NCBI GenBank assembly: GCA_026770025.1
Contig: JAMXDE010000029.1
Location: forward strand, 558,001-622,000
Source: Craspedostauros australis
Lineage: Eukaryota; Bacillariophyta; Bacillariophyceae; Mastogloiales; Achnanthaceae
Direction: 5' to 3'
DNA length: 64,000 bases
The notes under the pieces were generated by a model that searched no databases, was not told the DNA's origin, and saw only the letters and a program-made list of their open reading frames with translations. Below, piece by piece: positions 31,569-42,064 of this stretch; positions within the stretch are counted from its first letter, which is position 1, and every line of letters starts with the position of its first letter. A program made the translations under genes and the position numbers.

Positions 31569-34500
31569 TCACTTCTCCTGAATCCGCTTGATTCCAGCGG
31601 AAAGGCCCCCAGGAGGAATGTTTCTCAACCTTCGCATTTCCTCCACTCTTGAGATTAACCAAGGCGCCAACTCTTCCCTCCTGTTCTTGAACTTTGGCAT
31701 GTGCTTGATCAGCCTGTAGTGCTCCCAAATGGCCACACAATCGTAGTACAAGTTGATGGAGCGTTTCACTTCCATTCTATCCTTCCACCGAGGATCATTC
31801 ATGATGAAAAACATGACAAGTTGGAGGCTGTCAAAGAAGTCCTTGCGGTTCTGGAATCCCACGCCACGCTTGACTCCAGGAGGCATGCAATAGATGTCAT
31901 TGGGGCGATTCCCCCTTTCGATGGTCCAGCCTAGTTCATCCTTCAAGCAAGGCCATATTGTGCCCCAGAATATATCCGCCTTGAGGCGAAGCTTTGAGCT
32001 TCTCGACATCTCGACAATTGGGTTGCTTGGCTTGGGTTTCCGCTCAGATTGTGCATTGGACTCCTGCTTGTATTTCCGCTTGGAAGTGTTGGCCCGCACC
32101 ATCTCCATGTGATCGATCGTGAGCTTTGTGATGCCTTCGGTGACAAGAGGCTTTACAAGTTCGGCATCTACGCCGACCGTTTGGCACAGTTTCTCAATCG
32201 TGTAAATGCCGATCTCACCGAAGTATCGCTGGCAGAAGCAGTGCACCACGTAGATCACCTGCCAGACGATGTACCATTCCTCTGCAAGCTGCTTTGTCGA
32301 CATGGGCTTGGAGCGTGCAGCCTCAGGACGGCCCTCCATCGTGGATGCTGCTGTCGGTCGGATCGACCTCGTGGCTGTCATCACAGTTTCCTTGGGGACG
32401 GACATGTTGAGTATGTTAGGATCGAGGCAGCACTCGCCAGAGAGGGACACTGCGTCCTTGTACGCCTGTAAATCAAACATGGCAGCCAGCAGTCCCTTGG
32501 ATGCAGTTGTATGCTTGCCCAGCATCGAACGGGAGAAGCCACTGTTGGTTATCATGCTGTCGAGATCTTTTGCTCTGATGGAGGGCAGGTCATCGTTTTG
32601 TGTTCCGTCGAAGGCCAGGAATCGGTAAATGGAATCCATGCTGCTCGCATTGCCCTCTTTACTTCGGATGCACAATTGGCGAATAAGTGTAGCCGCTGAG
32701 CGAGCCCTATTCAATATCTTCCCCAGCAAGACCGCTTCCTGCGCTTTCTGTTCGTGGGTCAGTGCCTCATTGGATTCGCCACCATGTGACGAGACGGGGG
32801 CAGCCTCCCGCCGTTCCATGAACGTATCGAAATCGATGCACATATTTGTGATTAGGTTGCGTCCAACACCGCACCAAATGCTCTCGTCCAAGGGCTTGAC
32901 CAATTTATCCTGGAGGGGGTAGCATTGCTCGGAGATGCGTTCACGTCTTATTGCATCCTCGAGGTTAACACCCGCTGCATCGCGCAAACCCGGATGCCTG
33001 CGAAGATATGCAAGGAAGGGCATCGCCGATGGCCATTTGAATGCATCAAACCATACCTGTAGCTGCTGCTTCATGTCGGCCAGCCAATTGGATTGGGCGA
33101 AGATATTGCGATGTTGTCCGGCGCACAACAGGGTCACATGATCGCTGAACATCTGCCCCAACCATGCGATGCGCCGCAGAGCGATGAGTTGGCGAGCTGT
33201 GATGGTAGCCGCCGGTTCGTCGCTTCTATGGCTGCTCTCGCCGTTCAGCACAGCTTGTATCATGCCCATGATGGCTTGCCGAGTTTCCACCTCGATTATT
33301 TCAACGAGAATGTACAACTTGTGGAAGGTGAGAGAGGAAATCATTCCCTGGAGCTTTTCGCGCTCTTCGAAGTCCCTCGAAATTTTGTTCCCCAGACGAT
33401 CATCTGACTTCACCTTGCCATGGATGTTGACGATGCCGTAGCCCTTACGCTCGCGCACATCCTCGTACAGATCCTTGTAGTCCACAAGTGCTTCGAATGT
33501 GTCACCAGGCTTCATCTCGTGATCGATTAGCAGGAAGTACATCACGGTGCGCCCAGCACCACATTGGAGGGCATGCACTGTCTGTTTGCATTTCGGATCA
33601 TGGCCAACTTCGTTCACGTACATGGGGATGTTCCTCCTTGCAATCTCATGAGGCTCACCCGTCACATCGGACGTGATGTCGGCGTACTGGACCTTCCCAA
33701 GTAGTGCCTCCTCCACCGCAAATCCCCACTGTCGCGTCGTGTCACGTCGCAATATGCGGTGCAGGTATCAGTTTGCATGCCATTGCATCGTAAAAAGGCA
33801 CGTCGATGCAATGAAAAGGCGTACGCCGCAAGGTAGAGTAGAGCAAACGAGATTATATACAATACACGAGGATTTGAGAAAACGAAAAAGGAGAAGAGAT
33901 GCCGGTGGAGAGCGCAAGGAACGGGTTAGTGCTGTATGCGATACGGGACCCATGCAGTGACGTGTTGGTTCTTCCGGTTCCTTCCCAGATGCCACGCGAA
34001 GTCGCTCGCCGGCTACCTGCAGTGCAGCGCAGTGGACATAATCGGTGAGTTTCCCTTTCGCTGCTTCCCGTTATTATCTTTTTCCGTCACAGATGTGCTT
34101 CACTTACATCTCCAGGCTCGTTGTCGAAAATGAAAGACTTCACGTCGAAGTGATGGTCTGTTTTTCGATCTACTCGTACCAAGCGGTGACAGAGTGTCAT
34201 CAAGCCAACACGAATTCATCGAGAGTGGTGGGAGCGCAATACAGTGGAATGCAATGCAACGTTCATCGGTCAGTACAGAAATGGCGGCTGAGGATGGCGA
34301 GCAGGGGACGGCAGAATCCAGATCAGCAGAAACGACCGGAGAGATCGACAGACAGCACCATGTCTGCCAGTGCCCGCATTCGCCACAACAGCGTCCATGA
34401 ATGTAGGGCAATTCCAGCAGAGGCAAGAGCAAAGCACTATTGCTCGTATGCCCGTTATTCGCATTCATCTCTCCATGTATCCATGCATTCGCACTTTCGA

Positions 34501-37500
34501 TCATTCTTTGCGATTGCGAACACGATTACAACAGCACAAAGCGTACCTTCCTTCCGAAATGGACCGTAGCGCCCAATGTTGACCAAGCCACACCCCTTGT
34601 TCAAGGAAGAGAATTTGATTGAAGGATCTGGAATGAAATCCTTCGCTTCAAACATTCCCGTCGATTCTATGGCCTTTTTGTCTCGGATGCGTTGGAGTGC
34701 TGCGCTCAGTCCATCGTACCATAATGATCGGTCGGTCGGTTGGTTGATAGGTTGGGGTGAACGGGGGTGTGATTGATGTTTGTGTGATGTTGCAAAAACA
34801 AATGGACAGTCGCAAGAGTGAGGGTCTGCCAAGTGTGTTGGTTGGTTGCATTCGCGAAATAAACAGTGAGCACAGCCAGCAAGGAACGCATGTGCTCTCA
34901 TTCATCGAGCGAAAGAAAGCCCAGCACTCGGCAGTGGATTTTGGTAAGGCTGTCACTGAAGCCATCACGATGCTGGAGCAACTTACCTCGAAGCTCTTCG
35001 TTGGTCAAGGGCAGTTGTTGCTTGTGAGGCTTGGCGTCTGCATCATGTTCTGTATGCCCCAGCGTAGGCGCAGACGCAGACGCAAGCGCAGACGCATCCT
35101 CCTCGAAGGATCCTGTGCCTGTGATCTTCAGCGAGACACCGAATCCGTGAGGATGTTCATAAGTGAGCGACGGTTCCTCTGGCTTTCTGTGGATCCGGCG
35201 CTCCAGATATCTGTGATACTTTTCCTGGTTTTCTTTTGTAAGTGTCCGAGCACCTTGGAATGTGACGAAGACACCATGCCCTGAGGATGCAAATTGGAGA
35301 ATTAATCGCAATCAGGGCGGTAAAAAAGATGCCCACGCCTCGGGACGGAGTATTGCGTGCGGAGCAGACGCACGAAAAGAGCGTAGATTATAGAAGAGGA
35401 AATCAGTCAGATCATGTTGGTTACAGTCGCTGTGAAAGGACAAGGAAAAGCAACAGGAAGAAGCAACGATGACGGCATTACCAAGAACGAGACGGCCGGC
35501 ACTCTGTAGGAAAAGCATCCAGTCAAGTATTCACCATCATCGACGTACCTGCGTTTGGAATGTTTGATGTCTTTGCTTCCACCTTGAAGAAGTAAAGGAT
35601 GTATTCGGGCACACCTTTGACACATAGAATCCGGATGGGGAGCCCATCTTTCGTGTATTCCATTGACGACAGGCTCTCGACGATGTCCATGCCATGAAAG
35701 TCATCCGTATTGTACAAACTGCGGTTTGGTCTGAGATGGGCATACCGTTGTCGCAATTTCATGTTGTCGGATAGATTCTTGGGATCGCCATACACGAACT
35801 GGTCCTCTGTTCCACCGCTCACAGTTATGCACCTGCTACCCTTCTTGTGCTGCATGTATCGGGCCTTTTTCTTTTTCTTTCGTTTGCTTCGCACCTTTCC
35901 TTCTTTCCGCTTCTTTGATGTCGGTTCTATTGCAGCGGCTCTTGCACTGCGCTTCCTCTTCGCTGAGCGCACAAGTGAAGAATCGTGTCCCGATGCTGCT
36001 GCGTTGCCATGGGTTGGTTTCACTGTGACGGCTGAATTGGCAACCAAATTGTTTAGCACTATCGGCAGACTTGGCTGGGGTCGCGTCATGTTGCTCTGCC
36101 GATATCCTGTCACTCCCACTGTTTGAGCTGCTCGTTGTGGTTGCGAAATACCTGACTGGCCGAGGTGGGCGTGTTGGCGAAGATTAGCAGCTCTGCTCGC
36201 ATTCCAGATTTGTTGCTGCTGCTGTTGCTGTTTGAGAAGGTGTACTTGTTGGATACGCTGGGCCAGATTCTGTTGCTGCTGCTGTTTGAGAAGGTGTACT
36301 TGTTGGATACGCTGGGCCAGATTCTGTTGCTGCTGATAAATCTGTTGGTATTGCTGCTGATGCTGTTGCTGTTGCTGCTGTTGCTGCTGATGGTACTGTT
36401 GTCGGTAGTGCTGTTGATACTGTTGCTGGTATTGCTGCTGGTGGTGGTGGTGCTGTTGCTGCCGTTGTTGATGCGGAGGCGGTTGGGCGGGTGCCTGCGA
36501 AGGATGCGACTGCTTCTTTTTGTTTTCAAGAATCTTGGAGCGTTGTTGTTGATGGCGAGGTCGCTGCTCCTGAGGTTGCGGGTGCGCAGGTGCCCCCACC
36601 TTGGCATTTGGCGCAGCTGGTTGCTTTTTCCGCACTCGACCTTTGCTGGGATCTGCGGTTGCATTGTGTTCTACCTGCGTCTTCTGTGGTTTATCTGACC
36701 GATTGATTGGAAGTTGCTGTTGCTGTTGCCGATGTTGCTTCTCTGGGGGGCGTGCTGCTTCCGCCGGGTCCAACGTTCTCGGAGTCGGCTGTTTTTGCTG
36801 CAGCAGAGTTTTGGCTGGAGCTGTGTTGAGAGGGCAGACTACTGGAGCTTGCTGTGACGGCTCCGTTTGTTGGGGTTGCGGTTGGTGTCGCAATTCGTGC
36901 TGTGGTTGCTGTTGATGTTGCTGCGGCGGCTCCTTTTGACACTGTGTTTGAACATGTGCCGTGGTGGAGACGGAGGCAGGCGTGGACGTGGAGGCCTGCA
37001 GTGGCTGCCGCTGAGGCGCTGGTTGCTGCGTCACGAGTTCGTTCTGCTGCCTTTGCGCGGACGCGTTGGTCGCCAGATCTTGCGACGTGGCGGTGGCATC
37101 GGTTGTGACGGGAGCGTCTTGTGTTCTTTTTGGCTGTCTTTCGAGGATCGCCGCCGTCTTCCTTGCGGTTTGTTTGATCCGTTTGCCGCCGACACTTGGA
37201 TTAGGCGGGGGATGTAACGATGGCAATCCCCGGCCTCTTTGCTTTGCATCATCTTCCGAGGCGTCAGAAGCTGCGGACGTAGAATCCGAATCCGAACCGG
37301 AGTCAGGGTCGAAGATGGTGCGCTTTGCTACGTATCTTGACGATGACCCAGCCTCCTGGGCTTTGTCTTGAGGCGGCAGATTCTGCTGTTGCGTTTTTCT
37401 GCTGACGCTGTCAGCGCTATTGTACTCCTCCATGCTGTCATACTTGCCGTCGCCCGGAAGCACCATGTGATTGGAATCATTCATGTCGGCATCGACATTG

Positions 37501-38675
37501 GCTTCTTGTTTTGCGACTTGCAAGCGTGCACTATCGCCTTGTCCTGCGGCACCGTCTCCATCAGTCTCGCTAGCGGTCTCGCTATCCCTATCGCTGTCAT
37601 CGGACGACATGAGGAAATCAAGGCGGAAAGACCTCGGCGCTCTGCCAGACGAGACGGGCCTTCGAACGTTGAGAAGCTTGGGATCGGAGAAGATGAAGAC
37701 ATCGCTGTCGCTGTTGCTGTCGCGACCATCATCGCGGTCTCGTGAATCGTCCGGAGACGATGAGTCGCCTTCATCGGATGATGACAAGATCTCGATGCAG
37801 CTGACAAAGGTGTATGCGTCGCTGTCTGACGTACCGGCACTGGCGTCATCTTCACCCTCCGTGCGGGCATGAGCATCTTCATGAGATTCTGCCTGGCCAC
37901 GTTCACCGGCAGGATGTAGGGGACGACGAGCGTCAACGCTCTCTTCTTTGGCAGTCTTGAGATGCTGTGTATCCGTGGCGTTGTTTTGGGACACCGTGCT
38001 GCCGTGCGTCGTGCTGTCTCTGTGGCCACGGCCATTCGCATGCGCATGTTCGTTCTGCGCCTCGCGGGATGAATTAGTCCCATTCGTACCACCCGCAGCT
38101 GCGGCGTTCACTTCCGTTTTAACCTTCGTTTCTCTCTCGATGTTCCGGTTCGTTGGCCTTGCCTGCGTGCCAAGCGATTGCCCAGATGCATCGACAATCT
38201 CGATGTCGCTGTCCGAGTCCATCTGATTCGTGGTCGAAGCCGCGATAGGATGTGTCGGAGCTGATGCCTGTGCTGACCGTGAAATGCGGTCAACAACCAC
38301 TGCATCGCTGTCGCCATTAATGTCGCTATTGATATCGCCGAGGCTGCCACTGTCGTTGCCTCTTTCGCGTGTGTGGTCATTGCTGTTGGCAGTCTTATGA
38401 CTGGTGTCCGAGTCCGAGTCGCTCAGGAGATCGATGGTCTCGATGGTCCCATGCGCTGTCGAAGATGGCAGCGCAGCTTGAGTTCGTCGCTGCTGCTGCT
38501 GCTGGCTGCACGATTCCATTCGCGATGCTTGCGTTGGGTCAACCTTCACGCTCCTCATGTTATTCGTGCGTGTTGTGCTGTGATGATGGGAATTCAATCG
38601 CACCGCGGCTTCAACTCCTCTCCTTGGCGTCGTACCTCCAGCAATCGCGTCGCAGCCACTTGTCGGGTTCACCAT
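31569..38675 (-). CDS. Giant polyQ protein with divergent SET-like domain
   Basis: Five exons (38675-35549, 35280-34987, 34699-34547, 34157-34108, 33728-31569) join in phase to 1,927 residues. The frame runs further to 38858 with only a GTG, so the first ATG was used. Residues 1 to about 1,000 are disordered: Ser/Asp runs, then Gln/His runs with an 18-residue tandem repeat, then a basic nuclear-type stretch. The folded part starts 'FVYGDPKNLSDNMKLRQRY'. 'IPNAGHGVFVTFQG' crosses intron 1, 'GRYGPFRKE' precedes a 50-nt exon, and exon 5 has 'PMYVNEVGHDP', 'KPGDTFEALVDY' and 'RERKGYG'. N-A-G-x-G-V-F and G-D-x-F-E-A-L-V-D-Y resemble the ends of a SET domain, but the usual N-H-S core is missing. I recall similar proteins in diatoms. 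The C-terminal 'GVGFQNRKDFFDSL' box is also conserved there. A chromatin role is inference. Confidence 0.75.
36231..36338 (-). repeat. 54-bp coding tandem repeat in polyQ region
   Basis: Two nearly perfect head-to-tail copies of a 54-bp unit start at 36231 and 36285. Each encodes 18 residues containing 'NLAQRIQQVHLLK' followed by glutamines. They lie between longer CAG/CAA tracts of the SET-like gene. Confidence 0.85.
36340..36480 (-). repeat. CAG/CAA-rich glutamine tract
   Basis: Mixed CAG/CAA codons encode long Gln runs broken by His and Tyr. Codon mixing suggests the tract is not simply slippage-fresh. Confidence 0.7.
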
Positions 38676-39512
38676 AACGCAGCGGCGTTGCCGTTGTTTC
38701 TCTCCTTGTCGCTGAGCTGCGGGCGTCGAATCGCCACAGCGTGTAAATGTAACTGGTGTTTGGAACGGTGTCCCGCCGCTTTGATGTCCACTCGCAAGCG
38801 ATGTCAAGCAGCGAAATCTTGTTTGGCGTGACGGAATCGAAGGCGATGGAATGTCCACGTTTTCGGAGAGGAAGTACGATGCTCCAAATGTTTGTGGCTC
38901 CTACTCGGGGAATCCAAGATCCATGTCTCTTCAAGCAGGTGTTTGTGATTGTATGCGTTTGTCTCCTGTGGTCTTCGATTGTCCTCTGGCTACCTCCAAC
39001 GCCTCTCTCTTCCAAGACAACAACACCAGCAGCAACAGCGGCAACAGCAGCAACGACAACACCAACAACACCAACAACACCAACAACACCGGCAACAACA
39101 ACAGATGGCTCGTGAAACTTGAAGCCGACGATGAAGCCACAAGCCAAACAAAAAAATTCCTCGAAGAAACCCCGCGAAACGTTATTTCGACGTTCACAAA
39201 CATGTGCTTCACTCTGCCAAAATAATCGAGTGGGTCATCATCGTACTACCAGCGGAAGTGTAGCCCGTAGGAAGAGCATGGACACCATCGATTACGAACT
39301 ATTCCTCTTGATTGGATCACACAGAATGACCACTCCATCTACTCTACTTTGCTTAATTCTGATCTCTTTTTTATAATGGTTGGGTGATGTGCTCGTATTG
39401 TATTGTATAATACTTACATTATTGTCCACTTTCGACACAAAACTGCGTCGAGTTTGCGTGGTCGGATACGGCTGACTCAGCATGGCAATCGCAAATGTAG
39501 AGCGAGTACCGA
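38676..39512. other. Leader/promoter of the SET-like gene; AAC-rich tract
   Basis: No gene is supported. A long ACC/AAC-rich stretch (about 39022-39110) gives open frames on both strands by composition alone. Confidence 0.4.
39022..39110. repeat. AACACC/CAA-rich low-complexity tract
   Basis: Imperfect repeats of AACACC and CAACAG. It would read as a Leu-rich stretch on the minus strand and an Asn-rich one on the plus strand, a sign of composition rather than coding. Confidence 0.7.
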
Positions 39513-40808
39513 CTACTTCCGCGTCAAGGCAACGCGTGCCATCTCCAAGGCCCCCTCGAAGGTGTCGTTTCCGCCGATGAAACCCGCAGCGTGCACGAAG
39601 CGGCTGCCTGGGATCTTCGTCACCGACTCCAGGTCGCTGTCACGCACTCCCCTCCATTCCTCCGGCAAGCTGAGGCGGTTGACGAAACCGCGTCCCTCCA
39701 CGGTGACGGCCTGGATGCGCCACATTCCACCTTGGTCAGTGTACAGAACGAATTTGACGAGCGGATCGACGCCCAGCTCCTTCTCCAGATCATACAGGTG
39801 CCCGCGCCACGGCAGGCCGCCGCTTTCCAGCTTGAGGATCTCACCCGATTTGTCGACATCGAGACGCGCCTTGACGGCACGTTCCACAAACTCGCGCGCT
39901 GGGATATCGCTCTCGATGATCTTCGTCATGGCCGCGACGAATTCTTCACCGCAAATCTTCGATGCGACTTCGAATCGTTCGTCGGGTTCGGGCTTCTTGC
40001 CCGTCTGCGCGTCGATGTCTTCGTTCCAACGCGGATTCAACCGAGAAACGCGGCTGGCCAGTCCGGTGGAGTCCTTGTAGAGCAACTCGACGCCCTCCGG
40101 CGCCATCTCGACTCCGGTGTCGATGGCATCCAGCGCCTCCATGAGGCTGTTGTACAGCTTGGTGTAGGCCAACTCGAGGTTGTCGTCGGAGAGCTTGGGA
40201 TAGAACTCGCGGATGACGTCCTTGCCGTAGTGACGATACACCAACCCCGATGCGCTGAGCTTGGTGCACCGCTCCTGGGTGGCATTCTCGTCGCTGCTGT
40301 TCTTGTCCTTCTTTGGATGAAAGCGCTCGTCGTAGCCGCGCTGGTGGTGGTCGTACCGCAGCTTGGCGTGGTCGTAGACACCGCCGACGTCAATGACAAT
40401 GTCCAGCGGCTCCAGAACGGCAGGATCACGCGATCGCACGCACTTGGAGTTGCGGTACGGCGCGGTCTGACGCAGCATCCACACTCCCATGGCCTCGTCG
40501 GCCTGGAAGGTGCCGGAATGGGTTCCGATGACCTTGGAGCTCTGGGTGTCCTCCAGTTTGACTCGCTTGAAGGCGGATTCGTTGGTATCTGTGGTGGCGG
40601 ACATGCTGAGGATGGTGGCGATGATGCTACAGCGGGTGTTGCTATTGTTGCTGTTGTTGTTGCTGCTGAAAGAGTTGAATGTTCTGAGATGGCTGCGCGA
40701 TGTGGAAGCGAATCGAGGTGATTGGAACGAATGGACGGACTCTGGACCCAGGAGGAAGATGGAACGCAAGAGCACTGCCGCTACGGTTGCTGTTCGTCTC
40801 TGATGCAT
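39513..40808 (-). CDS. MYG1: MYG1/UPF0160 exonuclease-family protein with plastid-type leader
   Basis: This intronless gene encodes 431 residues from the ATG at 40808. The catalytic part starts at an internal Met69 ('MSATTDTNES') and shows 'IGTHSGTFQADEAMGVWML', 'VIDVGGVYDHAKLRYDHHQ' (DHH at 153-155) and the MYG1 C-terminal blocks around 'LPWRGHLYDLEKELG', 'VLYTDQGGMWRIQAV' and 'FVHAAGFIGGNDT'. MYG1 is a DHH-superfamily 3'-5' RNA exonuclease that in yeast and human works in nucleus, nucleolus and mitochondria. Here the extra N-terminus is a signal peptide ('TVAAVLLRSIFLLGPESVHS') followed by Phe28 in 'FQSPRF', which fits plastid import. Use of Met69 instead would give a cytosolic or nuclear form. 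Confidence 0.92.
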   Translation of the reverse strand: MHQRRTATVAAVLLRSIFLLGPESVHSFQSPRFASTSRSHLRTFNSFSSNNNSNNSNTRCSIIATILSMSATTDTNESAFKRVKLEDTQSSKVIGTHSGTFQADEAMGVWMLRQTAPYRNSKCVRSRDPAVLEPLDIVIDVGGVYDHAKLRYDHHQRGYDERFHPKKDKNSSDENATQERCTKLSASGLVYRHYGKDVIREFYPKLSDDNLELAYTKLYNSLMEALDAIDTGVEMAPEGVELLYKDSTGLASRVSRLNPRWNEDIDAQTGKKPEPDERFEVASKICGEEFVAAMTKIIESDIPAREFVERAVKARLDVDKSGEILKLESGGLPWRGHLYDLEKELGVDPLVKFVLYTDQGGMWRIQAVTVEGRGFVNRLSLPEEWRGVRDSDLESVTKIPGSRFVHAAGFIGGNDTFEGALEMARVALTRK

Positions 40809-42064
40809 CAAGTCAACACGTTCGCGAGTGCGAGGGTAGTTCTCTGGCTGGGAGGGTGGAATGCAGTCGAGTACGTAGTATTATATAATAGAATAGTACT
40901 CTATTCTGAAGCTTTCTGGAAACCCTTGCGTCCTTGTTGTGGGGGGTGCATCTGAGGCAAACGAAGGTGATGCCGAGGATGGTGGATGGATTTTGGCTGA
41001 TGGGTGTTGACGCTTTTGTGTTTGATGTTGTTGTGCGCGATCTTCAACTTTTGTTGTTTGGTTGTTTGGTTGGTTGGTTGTTGTGCTTTGTTTGGCGTTT
41101 CTCTTCTTCCGTGATTTGATAATGAAGGTCTGTCACGAGTGGGTTCGAGGCCAAACTTGGTTTCTTGTCGGCGTATCTTTTTGTCTCAAAGTGGGACACA
41201 CTGAATAGCAAGAACACGATTGTTGCATTTTGGGAGATGCGACAAGGTCGCCCCCAGAAAACCATGTCTGAACAACGAATCCCACGATCAATTGCAAACG
41301 TGGACACCATCTGGCTCGCGGAGGCCACTCAAATTTGATTGGTGCAAGACCAACGCGGAGACGGGCATAGCCTACATGTGCGTGTGGTTGTCCGCGTGCA
41401 ACGTTTGTTGTGGTTGAATGCCTTTGAGTGCGCGCTGTCGTGTGCGGCGCCACGTTTGCGAGCAGAGAGACACAGAGACTGACGCGTTGGTTGGTGTTGA
41501 CAAAAACATCTTTTTTGGTGTTTTTTGATTGAGATCATCATCTTCCACTTCGTGCCCTCTCCGTCTCTCTGTTGGATCCGTTGTTGATGTTGGTGGTGAT
41601 TGCGATTGAACCATCATCATACGAATGAGTAATCGTGCTCTGCGCACTCTCTTGCCCTTCCACGCCCTGCGACAAGCTGCAATCCTACCAAGACGCGTTT
41701 GTACTGCTCTCACGCTACGAAATTTTGCCAAGCATAATAGAATACCAACCAAGAAGCGACTGCTGCTCTCTTTCGTGGCTACCCATCTCAGCGCATTGCT
41801 CATCCATCAGCTCCGACAGATCATTCATCCGTCTGTCGGGAAAGCAAGCAAGCGAGCGAGCGGGTGGAGGACGAGGACTGGTCTCAAGAGAACGAAGGAG
41901 AGCTGAAGTGTCATTTATTTCATTGCGAAGAGAGCGTGCCACGGTTCCGCGCTTGGATCACAGGGAGTACTCCACTGCGTTCCACTCCGCTCCGCTCTAT
42001 CAGCGCCATAGCAATACCGAAGTCCATGGTCGATGGACGACCGGCGACGTCTGTGTGCTGAACG
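40809..42064. other. Divergent intergenic region with hairpin
   Basis: It separates the divergent MYG1 and the membrane-protein gene. No gene is supported. It holds the hairpin at 40890-40907 and GAGTACTCC words near 41967-41975. Confidence 0.4.
40890..40907. repeat. 7-bp inverted repeat with TACT loop
   Basis: AGAATAG and CTATTCT are perfect inverted copies around a 4-nt TACT loop, about 80 bp upstream of the MYG1 start. Confidence 0.75.

Noticed and set aside
38611-39212. Leu-rich minus-strand frames next to the SET-like gene
   Set aside because: They come from an AAC/ACC-rich repeat and would not be conserved; probably leader sequence.
39591-40721. Plus-strand open frame of 376 codons
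   Set aside because: Antisense shadow of MYG1; no domain and no splice context.
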